Counted from the first letter of the stretch, positions 1 through 13,559 are shown. The stretch: DNA of 64,000 nucleotides from Isoetes taiwanensis (GCA_021234155.1 JAJEKV010000022.1:9118934-9182933); one strand, 5' to 3'. Program-made: numbers and translations. Notes: generated from the sequence alone by a model not told the origin.

Positions 1-638
1 AAGGAAAAAATAGAGTTAGTGAGATTGCCATGAATAGCAAGAAGTGGGTTATCATATTGGTCTGTGTCAATGCTAAGGGGTTTAGGATCCCTAACATGTA
101 CATTTTCAAGGGTACTCGAATGAGACAAGACAGCATTGCAAGTCGTGAGAGGATGCAATTCAGGCTGTCCAACCTTTAGCATAGATGACAACAGAACTGT
201 TCAAGTCATGGCTGTCACACTTCGCAGCTAGAGTCTCAGGTGGTGTCTCCCCAGCACAGCCTCATGTCAGCCTCACCTCATCATTATGGATATGGATGGT
301 CATGGCAGCCATGTAGAGCTTGATGTCATTTAGGTGGCAAAAGAGAAGGGCATTCACTTTGCCTTGTTGCCCGCACACACACATCCCATAGATTACAACG
401 TTTAGATATGGCATGCTTTGCTCCATTCAAAGCATCATTCAAGAGGCTTAGGTCTGCGTACATGGTTAGTAAAGGGAGGGCATAGTCAAAGAGAGAGAAT
501 ATTGCAGAATTAATATCACAATCAATTGAGTGTGCTCTAACACCTTTCAATATCGAGGCAGGATTCAATGCAACAGGCATTTGGCCCTTCAATTCTAAAA
601 AGGTTAAGCCTGACCAAGAGGATACCAGGTTTGGGAGG
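1..638. other. No recognisable gene
   Basis: Mixed-composition DNA with short open frames on both strands but no conserved motif that I recognise. A long minus-strand open frame (326-904) reads as cysteine- and serine-rich sequence and lies opposite the plus-strand repeat region; I regard it as a shadow. Confidence 0.4.
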
Positions 639-932
639 GTGCATGTGGAACGGATTGCAAAAGGGGTGGAGCAATTTGAAGAAGACAACCATAAAAAAGA
701 TGAATTGAAAGGGTTATATATGGAGGATGTGCAATTGTTATCGGATGCACAATCAACATATATCCAAATTAATGAGCAAATAGTCCAACCAGCACACATC
801 CAAACTAGTGAGCAAACTGTCCAACCATCACATATCCAAACTGGTGAGCAAACAACCCAACCAATTAATGTGCAGCATAAACATACAATTGGAGATGAGC
901 ACAAAAGTGCACATGGTGTGCTTGCTTCTTAG
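639..932 (+). pseudogene. Unknown coding remnant with glutamine-rich 12-residue repeats
   Basis: An open plus-strand frame of 97 codons. It starts on a GTG in an already open frame, and the first ATG is near 720, so the true 5' end is unknown. The N-terminal half is charged; the C-terminal half contains three tandem 12-residue units of the type IQTSEQTVQPSH, encoded by 36-bp repeats. No family is recognised. The position, about 1.5 kb from a decayed PIF/Harbinger transposase on the opposite strand, allows but does not prove that it comes from the second (Myb/SANT-like) protein of such an element. Confidence 0.3.
762..869 (+). repeat. 36-bp tandem repeat, three copies
   Basis: Units start at 762, 798 and 834, each beginning ATCCAAA and containing GAGCAAA and CCAACCA. 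The period is exactly 36 bp, so the reading frame is kept and the units encode a 12-residue protein repeat. Units differ at several positions, so the array is not very recent. Confidence 0.8.
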
Positions 933-1120
933 GCGCAAGGAATGCAGGTTGGTAGATCTCAAGCATGTTTGCCAGTACCCTCTCAGTCATGTGAGTAGGC
1001 ATCACAGGCCATAAGGGCAAGAAAGAGGGATCTTGATCCAGATCTGGAAGGGAGAGTGCACATATTTGATGATGGTTTCTATCGACCTTTGGTAGAAACG
1101 TAGCGGCTGAAAACTTAAAG

Positions 1121-1510
1121 ATGGAGCAACTTGCAGCTCGAAAGATCAAGGCTACGAGGACGAAGGCTAAAGGGGAAGAGACTACTAAAAGGGCACAACA
1201 GAATAAGGCAGAAAGGGAAAGCAAGAAGAAGCTTGATGCTTCTTTTGAAGCTAGTACTGCCAGGCTTGGAGACTTCATGTACCTAGAATATGTCCAGAGT
1301 TGCATCAGGTTTTGGATTCCAAAGGCCATTGAGTGAGAAAGTGAAGAATAGATGGCTGCAGATGAGAAACATATTGAGGATGAGACAAGGAGACAAGAGT
1401 TGATCCCAATTAGAGCTGCCATTAGAGAAGCATCCTCTAGGATGGATCAAATGCCGGAACCTGATAGTCCTTTAAATAGCCCCCTTATGGATGATCATAC
1501 ACAGTCCTAG
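1121..1510 (+). pseudogene. Lysine/glutamate-rich coding remnant in two frames
   Basis: Two adjacent plus-strand open frames, 1121-1336 (71 codons) and 1352-1510 (52 codons, starting MAADEKHIEDE). The first is rich in Lys, Arg, Glu and Ala and looks helical. The second continues with an acidic/basic helix and ends after a Pro/Ser-rich segment. They read like consecutive parts of one charged C-terminal domain separated by a frameshift. A helical C-terminus of this kind is common in plant Harbinger accessory proteins and NAM-associated proteins, but no diagnostic motif is visible, so function is left open. Confidence 0.3.
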
Positions 1511-1616
1511 AAATGATGAAGGCATGCAAGTTATATGTAGAACACATTTGCTCAGGTGATGCTGAAGGGGAGCAGACTGTAAGCATTGAGGGGGTACCTA
1601 CCTTTGGTTAGTGCCC

Positions 1617-1652
1617 GGGGGGGGGAGGGAAGGGGAGGCGGGGGGGGGCGGT
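1617..1652 (+). other. G-run cluster, possible G-quadruplex
   Basis: Four or more runs of three to nine G within 36 bases on the plus strand, separated by single A or C residues. This meets the usual sequence rule for an intramolecular G-quadruplex. No gene start lies next to it, so a role is not implied. Long G runs are also hard to sequence. Confidence 0.5.
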
Positions 1653-2391
1653 GAGGATGAAGGAGCAGTGGTTAAATTTGCTTGGTGGAGGTGTAAACAG
1701 AAGGGGGAATTGGTACATTTGACATAATATTATAGAACAAAGTCTTAATAGCTAAATTCATATGGACGATCCTACAAAAAAAATATGAAGTCTCCAGGTA
1801 TGCATCTCATCAACTAGGCTCCATTTTTTTCATGTAAGCATAATAAACCCTCCGTCAAGGTCTCGCTCCCAGGGTCACTCTTTTTTTTACTCTTAAGCCA
1901 TGCAAAGAAGCTTCTCCCTTCTTAAAGGGATTAATCTTAGCTTGGAATGCCATAAAGAAATTATTCAAGCTCCACATCAAAAATTTCGAGGCAGAAATAT
2001 CCCCTCCATGGTGGATCCAGTGGAAATGCACAATAAACAAGGCCCCTTAGGTATTGTAGCTGGTACAAGGATTGTGAAGTGGTGGAAAAACTGTGGAATA
2101 TACTCTTGTGCTCAACGATATATGGGAGAGCAAATAGCCTGTTGGGCAGCATTTTAGGTCCATTTTAGTTTAAAGGGAGGCAGACAAATTAATATGGAGA
2201 TGTATGGCTATGGTGCTCCCAAACACAATAAATAGAAGTGATCAAAGCCCATGGGTCTTGCACCCCTCTATACGGCCAAATGCGTTTGTGAAGTCATGTT
2301 GCGGTAGCTTCAATTAACTTGACTTCAAAACAGCTTACAACTGCAGTTTCAAACAATCATCTGCATTTAGATTGCACAAGAAATTCTGCAA
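1653..2391. other. No recognisable gene
   Basis: Moderately AT-rich DNA with a few short overlapping frames and poly(A)/poly(T) runs. Nothing beyond that is supported. Confidence 0.4.
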
Positions 2392-3529
2392 TTAGATAAC
2401 AGTTTTGGAACTGAGATTGAATTGAATTACAACAAGTTTTTTCACATATGGGAAAGCTTCATACATTGACATTTTAGAATGAATCAAAGAATCAAAGTAC
2501 ATTTCTGCCATGCCTATTTCGGAAGATGACATGTCTTCAGTCTCATGGGAGTTTATTTCTGAAAAGTCTACTTTTATGGATAGCATCTCCATTTTCAAAT
2601 CCTCCATTATGCAGAAATTCCATAGAACACATGTTGCATGAATGATCTTGGCTGCCTTGCCAACATGAATAGGCAAACCCTTAAGGATCCCGAACTTCTG
2701 TTTCACTATCTCAAAGCCATTCTCCACGCATACTCTGCCCTGCAAATCCTCTTGTTAAACATGCCAAAAGATCCTGTACTATCTGGAAATACCTTCACTA
2801 AGAACCTTCTGCTTGGATATGCTAAATCACCTAAAAGCATTGTTGGGCTATTGACAGTTACATCAAGGATCTCATCTCTTCTGTTAATTTTCTTGCCATT
2901 CATGTGGACAATAGGCTGCTGTAGAATCTGCTTTGATGAAGCCTTTTATACAATGGACTTTTGTTGAACTAGGTGGAATCATGAACAGATCCTGTCGAAC
3001 TAACACAAATATTGATAACATTTGAGAATGTGTTACTACACCTTGCATCAGGCAGGAATGTCTCTTATATCTGCTGTAGCAGCCATCCCCTTTGTCTTTC
3101 TTCCAAAGCTTCATGTACAAAAAAAATATGAGAGCCATCAACAGCACCAAAAATGTTGGGCAACCATATGGCATGTTGAAACTCCTCCATAATATCTAGT
3201 AGTCTCTGGCTCGAGGGCAAGGCAATAAATTTCTTGTAAAGCATGGTTTTAGAAGCAAGAGCTAATGTCACCTTCTTAATATATTTCTGGACAGTTGTTT
3301 TTTCGACATAAAACCTTTAGCCAATATGTAAAGGCATCTCACCATGAGCAAGGAAGTAGAGAACCATAGCTACAACTTTCCTAGGGTCTACAGGAGATCT
3401 GACTTTCTGGTCTGGTCTAATTAGATATGGTATAATGAGACCTACCAGTTTCTCGAACGAATCTCTCTTCATTCTATAAAACTGGTGGACACATATCATC
3501 TTTGAATGATGATAGGCAATTCCATCCAT
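2392..3529 (-). pseudogene. PIF/Harbinger transposase (DDE_Tnp_4 / HARBI1-like), decayed
   Basis: Four overlapping minus-strand frames together follow the order of a PIF/Harbinger transposase. 3529-3317 gives the N-terminal helical region (FYRMKRDSFEKLV, then DPRKVVAMVLYFLAHGE). 3271-3065 contains the first catalytic Asp in GAVDGSH. The region near 3100-2960 gives the Tyr/Arg-rich and VVTHSQ-like strand. 2903-2706 carries the second Asp in LLGDLAYP. 2745-2392 has the catalytic Glu region, CVENGFEIVKQKFGIL. All three DDE residues are therefore still visible, but at least three frame changes separate them, so no active protein can be made. Such enzymes normally cut and paste elements with 3-bp TWA target duplications. 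Element ends were not located. Confidence 0.8.
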
Positions 3530-4202
3530 AATTGTCCATGTTATCCCATTGAGCAGTTTATCTTGGACAAACCCAAAATATTCTTGGTGGTCTTCTTAAC
3601 TGAGATGCTACAGCTGGGAGTAAGATGGAAGATGCACGTTGAACATGCACATTGGAAACTAATGTTGTCTTCGAATGGCTCTTCCTCATCGACTGTTACC
3701 ATGGGATCTTCAGTTCATTTTATTGTATCAGATCCCAGCAGAATTTTTGCATTCCTAAACCGAGCAAAATGGCCCTCATAAGCATTGCAATCATATCTAA
3801 AATTGAGTGGATCCATTCGTCAAAATTCTAAAATGTCGTTGTCGTTGATGTTTTGATAGGGCAAGGACATAATCAACTGATTTCTTATAGAATCCAGACT
3901 AAATTGAGACGCGTGAACCCTAAAACTTGTTGTTAAGATGCGAGCTCAAAGAACGCAAAATATCCCATATCTTGAATTTTGAAAAATGCTTGAAGAAGGA
4001 AATATCCCATAAGATCATACTTACCGGAATGGAAAAGGAGGGAAAAAATTCGGCGGGGAGCTCGAATTTCGTTCCAAACGGGGCTTGTTAGGCATTGAGA
4101 GAAGCTTGCCTCTCATCTTCTCTCGAGCTATACCATATAATTTTTTGTCTCTTGCCATATAGCGCGAGAAACAAAAATTTAAGTTGCATGTGGCCGACCT
4201 TA
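3530..4202. other. Probable flank or 5' part of the Harbinger element, no clear gene
   Basis: The minus-strand frame upstream of the transposase stays partly open (reading back from about 3780) but shows no domain. 3900-4200 has no coding signal that I can support. Confidence 0.3.
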
Positions 4203-4612
4203 GAGAGAGAGAGACTAGAAAGAGAGAGAATAGAGAGAAAAGAGATAAGAGAAGAGAGAAAAAAGAGATAAAAAGAGAATATAGATAAATGATACAGAGA
4301 GAGAATAGAGAGAGATAAAGAACAGAGTGTAGTATGAGAATATAGAGAGAAGAATATAGAGAACTTGAGAATAGAGATAAAATAGAGAGAGAAGAGAAGA
4401 ATAGAGAGAATAGAAATAGAAGAGAGAGAATAGAGATAGGAGAAATAGAGAGAAGAGATAGAAGAAGAGTAAAATTAGAATAGAATGAGAAGAGATAGAA
4501 AATTGAGAGTAAAGTACATAGAGAATAAAGAGATAAATGGAGAATAGAGAAAAATTAACATAGAGGTGGATTTGATAGAGAAGAGATAGAATAGAATCGA
4601 ATTGAAGTTTGT
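4203..4612. repeat. Degenerate GA-rich simple repeat
   Basis: About 400 bp made almost wholly of GAGA, AGAGAATA and AGAGATA units on the plus strand. Imperfect units suggest an old expanded microsatellite. The long minus-strand open frame across it (Leu/Tyr/Ser/Phe repeats) is an artefact of the repeat. Confidence 0.85.
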
Positions 4613-5328
4613 CGTTCACAGAGACCAAAGATGCCTATGGGACCCCAAAAAAAAACACATCAAACATGTTTGTCCATGACTAAAAAGACCACGTCCTGAA
4701 GAGTTTTCGAAGGAAAAACATTAGCAGTAAGACTCTTGCTAATAAACTATACATTTATAGACACATGAGTTCGTGTGTCCAGTACCTCTTGGAGATATGA
4801 TGCTCCCATGGAAACCATCTGCAGCATCACATGCAGCGGTTGGTTAGATTTAACTAACCTGGAATATCGTGCCATGATATGATAGGCCCAAATGCTGGCA
4901 ATTTTGGAGAGTGTGGCGGTTGTCTTCAATAGCTCCCAGTTGGCAACATTAGCAAATCCTGTGAACTCGCGCTTTCTAGGCCATATGCATATCTTAGTTT
5001 TGAGGCACCAATGCAATCATTTTGCACTTCTTTATGGGCAAATACATTGCAACTATCCTTGTGGACCCTTGGCAAGTTTGGGATTGATTTAGGTTTTGTA
5101 GTATGCTAGCTTTACCGGTTCTAAAGCCCTAATATCTCAAAGCTTACTTAGGAAGCATGTGTCTAGATACTGCTTTAGGCGATTGTAGTCCTGATAGAAA
5201 GAGTATAAACAGAGAATAGAATAGATTGAGAGTCGAAAATATATAGAGAGAAGAGAAAAATAATGAGAGAATCTCAAGTAGACAAAATAATCAGATATGG
5301 TAGTGGGGCAATGCATATGTCTTGGCAC
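4613..5328. other. No recognisable gene
   Basis: Short overlapping frames only. A second, weaker GA-rich patch lies near 5205-5260. No domain is recognised. Confidence 0.4.
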
Positions 5329-5401
5329 TTCTCCCTCCCCCTCCCCCCCTCCCTCCCTCTCTCTCTCTCCCTCCCTCCCTCTCTCTCTCTCTCCCTCTCA
5401 C
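5329..5401. repeat. CCCT/CT-rich microsatellite
   Basis: A pyrimidine-only tract of CTCCCC, CCCT and CTCTCT units on the plus strand. Low complexity and non-coding. Confidence 0.9.
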
Positions 5402-6689
5402 AGTTCGGCTACATGCTTGCCAAAATACCCATCTCTCGTCCTATACAATTCCTCACAAAATTATACGTATTAGGAGAGAAGGTTGTCTCTTGAGGTCTAA
5501 CAGCATCGGTTAGGCCTCAAAATTTGGTTGCCCACCGGAGAACAAGTCCGTCGATCCATTCCAGTAAGGCAGATTTTTGTGGACTAATTCCCCTTCAAAT
5601 TTGAATTGGCTTCCAAAATGTGGGATATTTCTTTCCCTGTTCCTACTGGTAGCTAAGCTTTGTGGGATATTTCATTTGCCGAGTTTCTTGCATAGGGTTG
5701 CATTTGCTGACCGTTCTATGATGGATTCAGTGATTCTCGGCTGATTGCCATGCTTTTGTGGGCTATTACAATCGGATGCCTTCCAAAGGTTCTGCTTGTA
5801 GCTTATTGAGCTCAACGAGCTTGAAGACCCAATGAATCTGTTCGATGGCGATGATTTGCAAGAAAATAACAGTATGTTCTTCTGTTTTGCCTTAGCTTTG
5901 ATGTTAGCTGGATCTTATAGGGGTAGCTGGATCCATTGGACTGGAGTCTTCCTACTCTTTATGTCAATTTGCTTGGGATTTTCTTTTTCTTGAACAACAA
6001 GAGTCATTGAATTCTCGGGCTGAGAAGATTCACTCACAATACCGACAGGTGCTTGGATTTCGATGAGAACTTGCCTACATCTCCTTTTCTTTGACTCTTT
6101 GTTGTTGGAATTGGCTCAGAACTTGTCTCGAAGTCCACATGCATTGAAATCTGCCCTGTCATCTTTCGGGTCTTCCTTGGAGCCATTTTCTCAATGCGAG
6201 GAGGTACAAAGGGCTACTTGCTGGCAAGCAGATCTAGTTGCCTTAGACATTAGATTTTACAGAATTCAAGCTAAGCAACCAAGAAACAATATCTGCTGTA
6301 ATAGAATTTGATACCAGAAAAAGAACTGATTGATTCGAATTGAATTAATAAGGATTGAACAAGCTAAGAAATACCTCTAGACCGGAAATCAGCAAGGCGG
6401 ATTGAAGAATTAGTGGGAATTCAAGGATTTGCGCAGCATTGAAGACCAAGAAATAGTGGAAAATGGTGCCCCAGAATTTCGATGAGGGAAAATTTTCGGT
6501 GATGATTTTCAGGCGACATAATCTTAGGGGGTTGTTAAGGTAGTGGTTAATGGAAATGCCCCTAACGGCTGTTAGGGGCGAATTATCTCTGAAGGTGAGA
6601 GTTGATTTTTTCCACTCTCATCCATCTCTCAGAATCTCTCACCTTTCGTATTCTCTCTCATGCTCTCTAAGTCAGCATGTGGCCAAGGC
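5402..6689. other. Unassigned region with a short basic ORF
   Basis: No recognised gene. A minus-strand ORF of 50 codons (6186-6034) starts MAPRKTRKMTG and is basic; it could be a small exon, but there is no supporting homology. The last part (about 6605-6675) is rich in CTCTC and lies directly upstream of the first LINE. That would fit insertion of that LINE into a degenerate TC-rich tract. Confidence 0.3.
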
Positions 6690-8243
<1,554 letters not shown>

Positions 8244-8339
8244 TGGGATCTCTTGGGCCTAGAAATAATAGCAGCCCAATTTGGCATAACAAAGCAGATT
8301 TAACATGACGAAGGAAGGAAAATTTAGAAAAAAGGAGCA

Positions 8340-9045
8340 TTGATGGCACACAAAACTAGGTCAAAGAAAAAGGGTGCAGATGGGCCCGGTTCTGTCTCTG
8401 GTTCTGATGTTACAGTGCCCAAAAAGCAAGCTTTGCACTTTGGGTCTGCTGCAACAAGGTCGGATTCGTGTTCAGGTCCGCAGAATGCGGTGGGATTCAG
8501 CCTCACGGGTCCGCAGCGGGGTCGGATTGATCTTTGGTTTTCGTTATTCTGGTATCCAACATCTCTGAAAAACAAGCTTTACAATTAGAGTCCGGCAGTA
8601 AAGTGGTCGACTGACGAGACACTCACCGAATCCGGGCGGGACATATTCGATGGGCTAAAAAAGGCTGGCGTGAGACCAATCAATTCCGGAAGTGCAATCT
8701 GGTGGAGCAGACTCAACATCTGGTGGAGCATTTCAAAACAAAGGGCTTGGGAAACCAGGGATGCAACTGAAGCAGAATGATGTAAAGCATGGTGTTTTGG
8801 ACGGGACTACATCAGCTGGGTACAAATTTGGATTTGTGGTTGCAACAGGGGAGCTTAGCAGATCTGCCGGAGGAGTCATAAAGGAGGATTTGCAGCTGAC
8901 AGTTGGACATATGCGACAAGCAATGGATCAAGCTATGGCGTCAATGAAATCAGCCATGGAATCTTCAGTCCAAGGTATGGTGAATGATCTTAAATCTTTC
9001 CTTCTTGCTCAAGTTCAACATGAAATTGATAACTGCAAGAATAAG
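8340..9045 (+). pseudogene. LINE copy 2 ORF1, 5' part
   Basis: The frame opens near 8340 (MMAHKTRSKKKG, a basic start) and passes through a Ser/Gly-rich segment. It changes frame before 8692 and then continues as a helical region ending ...EIDNCKNK at the Ty3 target site. Removing the Ty3 element and one ATAAG copy lets the frame run straight into MMQEVAEFKREM on the other side, so both halves are one protein. In L1-like elements this N-terminal part forms the coiled coil that trimerises the RNA-binding protein. Confidence 0.75.
9041..9045. other. Target-site duplication, left copy (ATAAG)
   Basis: The five bases before the left LTR are ATAAG, and the same five bases follow the right LTR at 21964-21968. 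This fixes both ends of the Ty3 element. Confidence 0.95.
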
Positions 9046-10688
9046 TGTGACGCTCCCTGCTAAACATACGGCGCCCAGCCGTATACCCGGCAGGAAATCC
9101 CCCATCCGGCTCAGCAACCGCATGGGCCGCCGTCTACCCGCGCTCTCGAGGTAACTCTTAGTGGGGAGGGAATTCTGAAGGTGTCTTCTTGGCGCCCTTC
9201 CCTATGGGCTCCTATAACGGTGGGCGATAACAACGTCGAGAACTAGCGTAAAACATACACAAATACTACCTCGGAGGGTAGTGCATCGCACATAAACCAA
9301 TGCATAGATGATAATCACAAACCATAAAAGCGGAGAGCTCCTACCCGGCTCGGGACTCGTAAGGAGGGTGGTGGCCAAGCTAGGCCTCAAGATAGAGCGG
9401 GACCGAGTCATGGCAATGGCGGGGGCTGGCACTAAGGCTAATGGCTAGGGTTGACCACTCCATCCGCCCCTCCATTGCATACTTTGGTAAGATGGGCTAG
9501 ATCGGGGCTCGGCCGGGACTCTAGCCTTAGGATCTGCAATCCCATGGCATCACCCATCGGGACTACTCGAGGTTGCATCTCCGGTCCGATGAGGAGGGGA
9601 AGGGTTGCATCTCCCCTTCCGGGGTCTAGAGGTGCCGTAGAGGCGGCTAGAAGAATCGTGGCGACACCACGATTCGTGCCGGTGAACCCCCAAAGCGAGA
9701 GCCAAGCCATCACTTGCGGCTCTCGAGGCGTGGCAACACCATTGCCCGGGGAGGTGTCGGACCCATGCTCGGCCCACCGCAGTGACCGACCATAAGCCTA
9801 GCCCACTATGGGATCCCCAGAAGCCCCCCACTCGGCGGGGATCCTCCCTCCACTTTCCCTCTAGCCCGTTCTCGGTGCTGAGTGGTATCATAGCCTCAAT
9901 ACTTTGGTGGGCTCCTATGCACAGAGCCGCAAACTAATAGGAACTAAGGGATCTACTCTAGGAACATACTACCTATGGCCCTAGGTCTCTACCCCCCCTT
10001 CCCAATACAAGAGGAGCAAACATGATCAACCATCAACATATAATCATCACATCATGAGAATAATCATAAGAAGAACATCTTAACCTAATCATACAAATCT
10101 AACTAATAGTTAGGGTTCCTTGATTAGGGTTCAAGATGTTGAATATGGCTCTAGGATGGCTCTACTCTAGATACAAGATACTAGCATATCTGGAATGCTA
10201 ATTCAGGATAAGCTATCACAACTACTATCCTACATACCGCTCTCGATGCTCTCCCTCGGTCGAGGCCTCCATAGTCGTCGACTCACAAGGCTGTTGTTCC
10301 TCCTCCAAGAAGCGGGTCTACCTGCTGGGGCTGCTACACCAGCCTATGCCTGTGAGCGATGTTCAAACGGGGTTTTCGAACAAGTAGGTGAGTCTCACGG
10401 GTGCTAGGGCTGGAAAGAGGTCTAGGGTTAGGGTTTATGCCTATATAAGTTAGGTCCACCTAGGATGCCACGTGGCACCAATGGGGTGAGTCTGCGTGGC
10501 GGTGCCCCAATAGGTTAAGGCCACATGGATAATGGCTTAACCTATGGTTGGCTAAGTTATGAGAATAACTTGGCCATGCCCCCTAGTGCCACCCTTATGG
10601 TATACAAGGCTATGAATGATAGACTTGTATAGTAATGGATCGAGGGAATATATCGTATTTATAGCGTATATTCCCCTGGACCGTCACA
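9046..10688 (-). repeat. 3' LTR of the Ty3 element
   Basis: 1643 bp, matching 20358-21963 along its whole length. Its inner edge (10688) adjoins the polypurine tract. The two LTRs differ by many small changes concentrated at CAG/CTG-type sites and by few other substitutions, so LTR divergence should not be used for dating without first correcting those sites. Confidence 0.95.
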
Positions 10689-10701
10689 TTCTCCCCCCCT
10701 T
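10689..10701 (-). other. Polypurine tract of the Ty3 element
   Basis: Read on the minus strand this is AAGGGGGGGAGAA, directly before the TGTGACGG start of the 3' LTR. It is the expected primer site for plus-strand DNA synthesis. Confidence 0.9.
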
Positions 10702-11473
10702 AGGACAATGCTGTCCTCAGCATTGCGCTAAGGTGACGAACCTACCTTATACCTGCAACAAAACAACATGTCATAACCTTTAATTTAGCTTAGCAATCGA
10801 GTTTTATTAGTTCAAGTCAAAATTTTAGGCTATATTTGTACTTATACAAAATTATATAGCCTTAACTGCAGATATTTCTTACAATAATTCAAACTACTTA
10901 TTATAAGAGTTATTAGGGTTCATAATCTAATTATGACTCCCCTATCTTTAAATAAGCGCTCCTCGTTGGCGTCCTCCTTCTACTTGCGCAAAAGGGCACA
11001 TTACGTTAGTTTAGTTAATAATTTGTGGTTTTGGGGACCACCCCCTTACCTCCTTGAGCCGAACTACTGGCTCAAGGTTGTCCTACTACCTTGCCCAAGA
11101 TCATGGCCCTTTCGGATTTGAGCTTAGGGATCATTTAAGATGTTCCCATCATTGCCCATGATCGAGTGCTACCTTGTACACGATCCCCCCTGGATCGAGT
11201 ACACCCCAGTGCATCATGCCCCGAGGGTTTCGGCTAGGAACGTCTCACGATCCCATCATCGGCGATGATCGCTTAAGCTTCACCATGACCCTCCTACGGC
11301 CCGGTGTGCGTATCGCATGTCGTGGCATAGAGATCATCCGTCGATGTCCGTCATCGCCCACCATGCCTCATTCCTCACTCACATGACCCTAATGGTCATG
11401 CGCACTTCTTAGTGCGTGTGGCCTAGAAGAATGCCCTAAAGGCGTATCCCATCATCGCCCACACGATCCAAGG
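10702..11473 (-). other. Ty3 region between pol and the polypurine tract
   Basis: About 770 bp with no long minus-strand frame, so probably 3' untranslated sequence of the element. Plus-strand frames here are shadows. Confidence 0.6.
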
Positions 11474-12010
11474 TTACGGCACATGCACCCTACTAACTAG
11501 AATGCATCGCCCGGGCTTAAGGCTAACTAACAACATACTAGCTAACCCACGGCAAGTGGGAATTCGACCAAAGTAGGAGCGACTTCGCCCATCAAATCCT
11601 TCATAAATTCTGGGTATTGCTTCTCCAAATCTTGCTTCAATACCCGCGTCGCGTCTTCCGCGGGTAAGTGCTTCCTTAACCAAATATTGGAGGAATTGAG
11701 ACCTCCTAGTCTTCTTGAATGACTTATCAAGAAGCAACTCAGGCACTATTTCCACTTGCTCCTCCGTCATTTCCAACAAGGTTGGAGTATCCAAAACCTC
11801 CTCAGGGTTAGGATTGTGCCTTTTTAATAAACTTACGTGGAAGACCTTGTGAACCTTAAGATGGGCTGGAAGATCCAACTTATAGGCTTGAGAGCCCACT
11901 CTCTCTAAAATCTTGAACGGCCCAGCCCACCTAGGGGCAAGCTTCTTGCGACTCCCAATCCGCGGCTTGGCTTGCTTCACCTTGATCTTCAACCAAGCGG
12001 TATCTCCCAC
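11474..12010 (-). pseudogene. Ty3 integrase C-terminus and chromodomain
   Basis: The minus-strand frame starts MGDTAWLKIK, followed by the conserved GPFKILERVG and HVSLLKRH segments that end chromovirus integrases. It then leads into a chromodomain-like part: EIVPELLLDKSF, then an aromatic-poor strand ending YLVK. The frame is lost there, and the domain resumes in an overlapping frame (11730-11542) with HLPAEDATRVL and DLEKQYPEF, where WxxxxxxxTWE would be typical. The Trp of the expected WE box is replaced in what can be read. The chromodomain normally steers integration to methylated histone H3 in heterochromatin. Confidence 0.85.
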
Positions 12011-12021
12011 CTTAAACTCCC

Positions 12022-12900
12022 TTACGGTCCGTGCTTGTCGGCTACACTCTTACTGCCGACTTCTTCTAGCACCAATAAGTAACCCCTTACTTCTTCTACT
12101 AGCTGCTGCATATCCCCTAACATCTGTTGGGACACTTCTACCTTGGACACAGGATTGTGCCAGGTATCCGGGGTTAAGCACTGGTAGCCGTAGTTCACCA
12201 TGAAAGGCGACATCACGGGATGACTCTGCAGCACTGTTGTGGCGAATTCCACCAAGTGAATGTACTCATCCCACTTGGACTGCTTGTTCCCACATAGCTT
12301 GAAGCATGTCCTCAATGATCCGATTGGTCCTTTCAAAATTCGGCCATCTGTTTGAGGATGATGGCAGTGCTCATGGAGGCTTAAATGCGGATGGTGCTAA
12401 AGAGATCACGCCAAAAGGCACTCATGAACTTAGAATCTCTATCCGATATTATCTCCGAGGCATGCCATGGAGTCTAAAATCTCTCTTACAAATAACTTGG
12501 CAGTATCTAATGCGGTGTCAGTAGTTTTGCAAGGCACGAAATGCGCCATCTTTGATAACTTATCTACGACAACCATCAATGCATCCTTGCCTCGAAGAGT
12601 TCTAGGGAGACCTGTGATGAAATCCATGCTTATGACCTCCCACTTTGCATTTGGCACCCCCAATGGCTCTAAAGCACCCGGAATCCGCAGTTGCTCTGCC
12701 TTGGTCTGCTGACATAATTGGCAATCCGAATATATGCAGCTATCGCCTCTTCATTCTGGCGAAGTAACTACTTGAATCTTGAAATAGGTCTTCATGAAGC
12801 GGCATGCCCGCTATTGAAACATTATGTGTGTCATGAAGAATTAACTTCCTTACCCACGAAGAATCGGGCACACACAACTTATGCTTATGGTATAACAGGT
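12022..12900 (-). pseudogene. Ty3 integrase core
   Basis: Two minus-strand frames cover the catalytic core. 12663-12439 contains WEVISMDFITGLP with the first catalytic Asp, followed by DALMVVVDKLSKMAHFVPC, the classic plant gypsy core. 12336-12022 contains WDEYIHLVEFATT and HPVMSPFMVNYGYQ, the segment after the catalytic Glu. The second Asp and the Glu region around 12340-12440 are frame-shifted. The upstream zinc-binding (HHCC) part near 12720-12880 is only partly readable (QLCQQTKAE-like). The protein would insert the cDNA into the host genome. Confidence 0.85.
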
Positions 12901-12937
12901 TGCCTTCCTTCTTAAAATGCTTGAAGGCTTCCGCTCC

Positions 12938-13500
12938 TTATACGTTACGGCTTCCACGGAGGCTTTCCCACACCTCCTTGAAGTCCACATCGGTTGGCAA
13001 GGACTCCTCAATCTTCTTGCCAAACTCACTCGAAAAGAGTGGAAATCGCATTACAATCGTCCTTATGCGAAATGGCCTCCTAGAGGGCATACGCTCTAAC
13101 ATTAAGCTTACCGGGCTTATATATAATATCAAAATCGTATTCCTCAAGGAATTCCATCCACCTCCTTTGCCTTAAGTTGAGGTAGGGCTGGGTGAAAAAA
13201 GATCTTGAAGGCTCGGTGATCGATTATCTGGCGAAACTTCCTTCCCGGCAAATAATGCCTCCATATCCTCAATGCCACGACAATGGCTAGGAGCTCGATC
13301 ATGGGTTGGGTAAGCGTTGCTCTGCGTCGTTCATCTTCTTTGAGTCGTGGCGACTACCCTTCCTTCTTGCATCAAGGCGCTTTGTTGCTATCTTGCTTGC
13401 ATCATTTGCTATCAACTTATCCTTACTCGGATCGGGAGAACAAGCAGTCTTTGTTGTTAAAGAACCTCTTTAAGCTTCTCAAAAGAAGCTTGGACTTTCT
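12938..13500 (-). pseudogene. Ty3 RNase H region
   Basis: Frame fragments on the minus strand read [18 protein letters not shown] near 13180-13130 and then IIYKPGKLN, the well-known end of the gypsy RNase H/connection segment. Further upstream (13470-13200) the expected ELLAIVxALxxWRHY-like segment is scattered across frames. It degrades the RNA strand during reverse transcription. Badly broken by indels. Confidence 0.7.
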
Positions 13501-13559
13501 AACCAATGGCTAGCCCAATCCTTAATCTTCTTGGCCTTAGTGAGGTCCGGCGAGAGGGG

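Noticed and set aside
762-869. CRISPR-like array
   Set aside because: Three units of 36 bp without spacers, in a coding frame, in a plant genome; it is an ordinary minisatellite.
4215-4628. Long minus-strand open frame of 137 codons
   Set aside because: It is the complement of a GA-rich simple repeat and encodes only Leu/Ser/Tyr/Phe runs.
9451-9891. ORFs inside the Ty3 LTRs
   Set aside because: They are not kept in the paired LTR, and LTR frames are expected by chance in GC-rich sequence.
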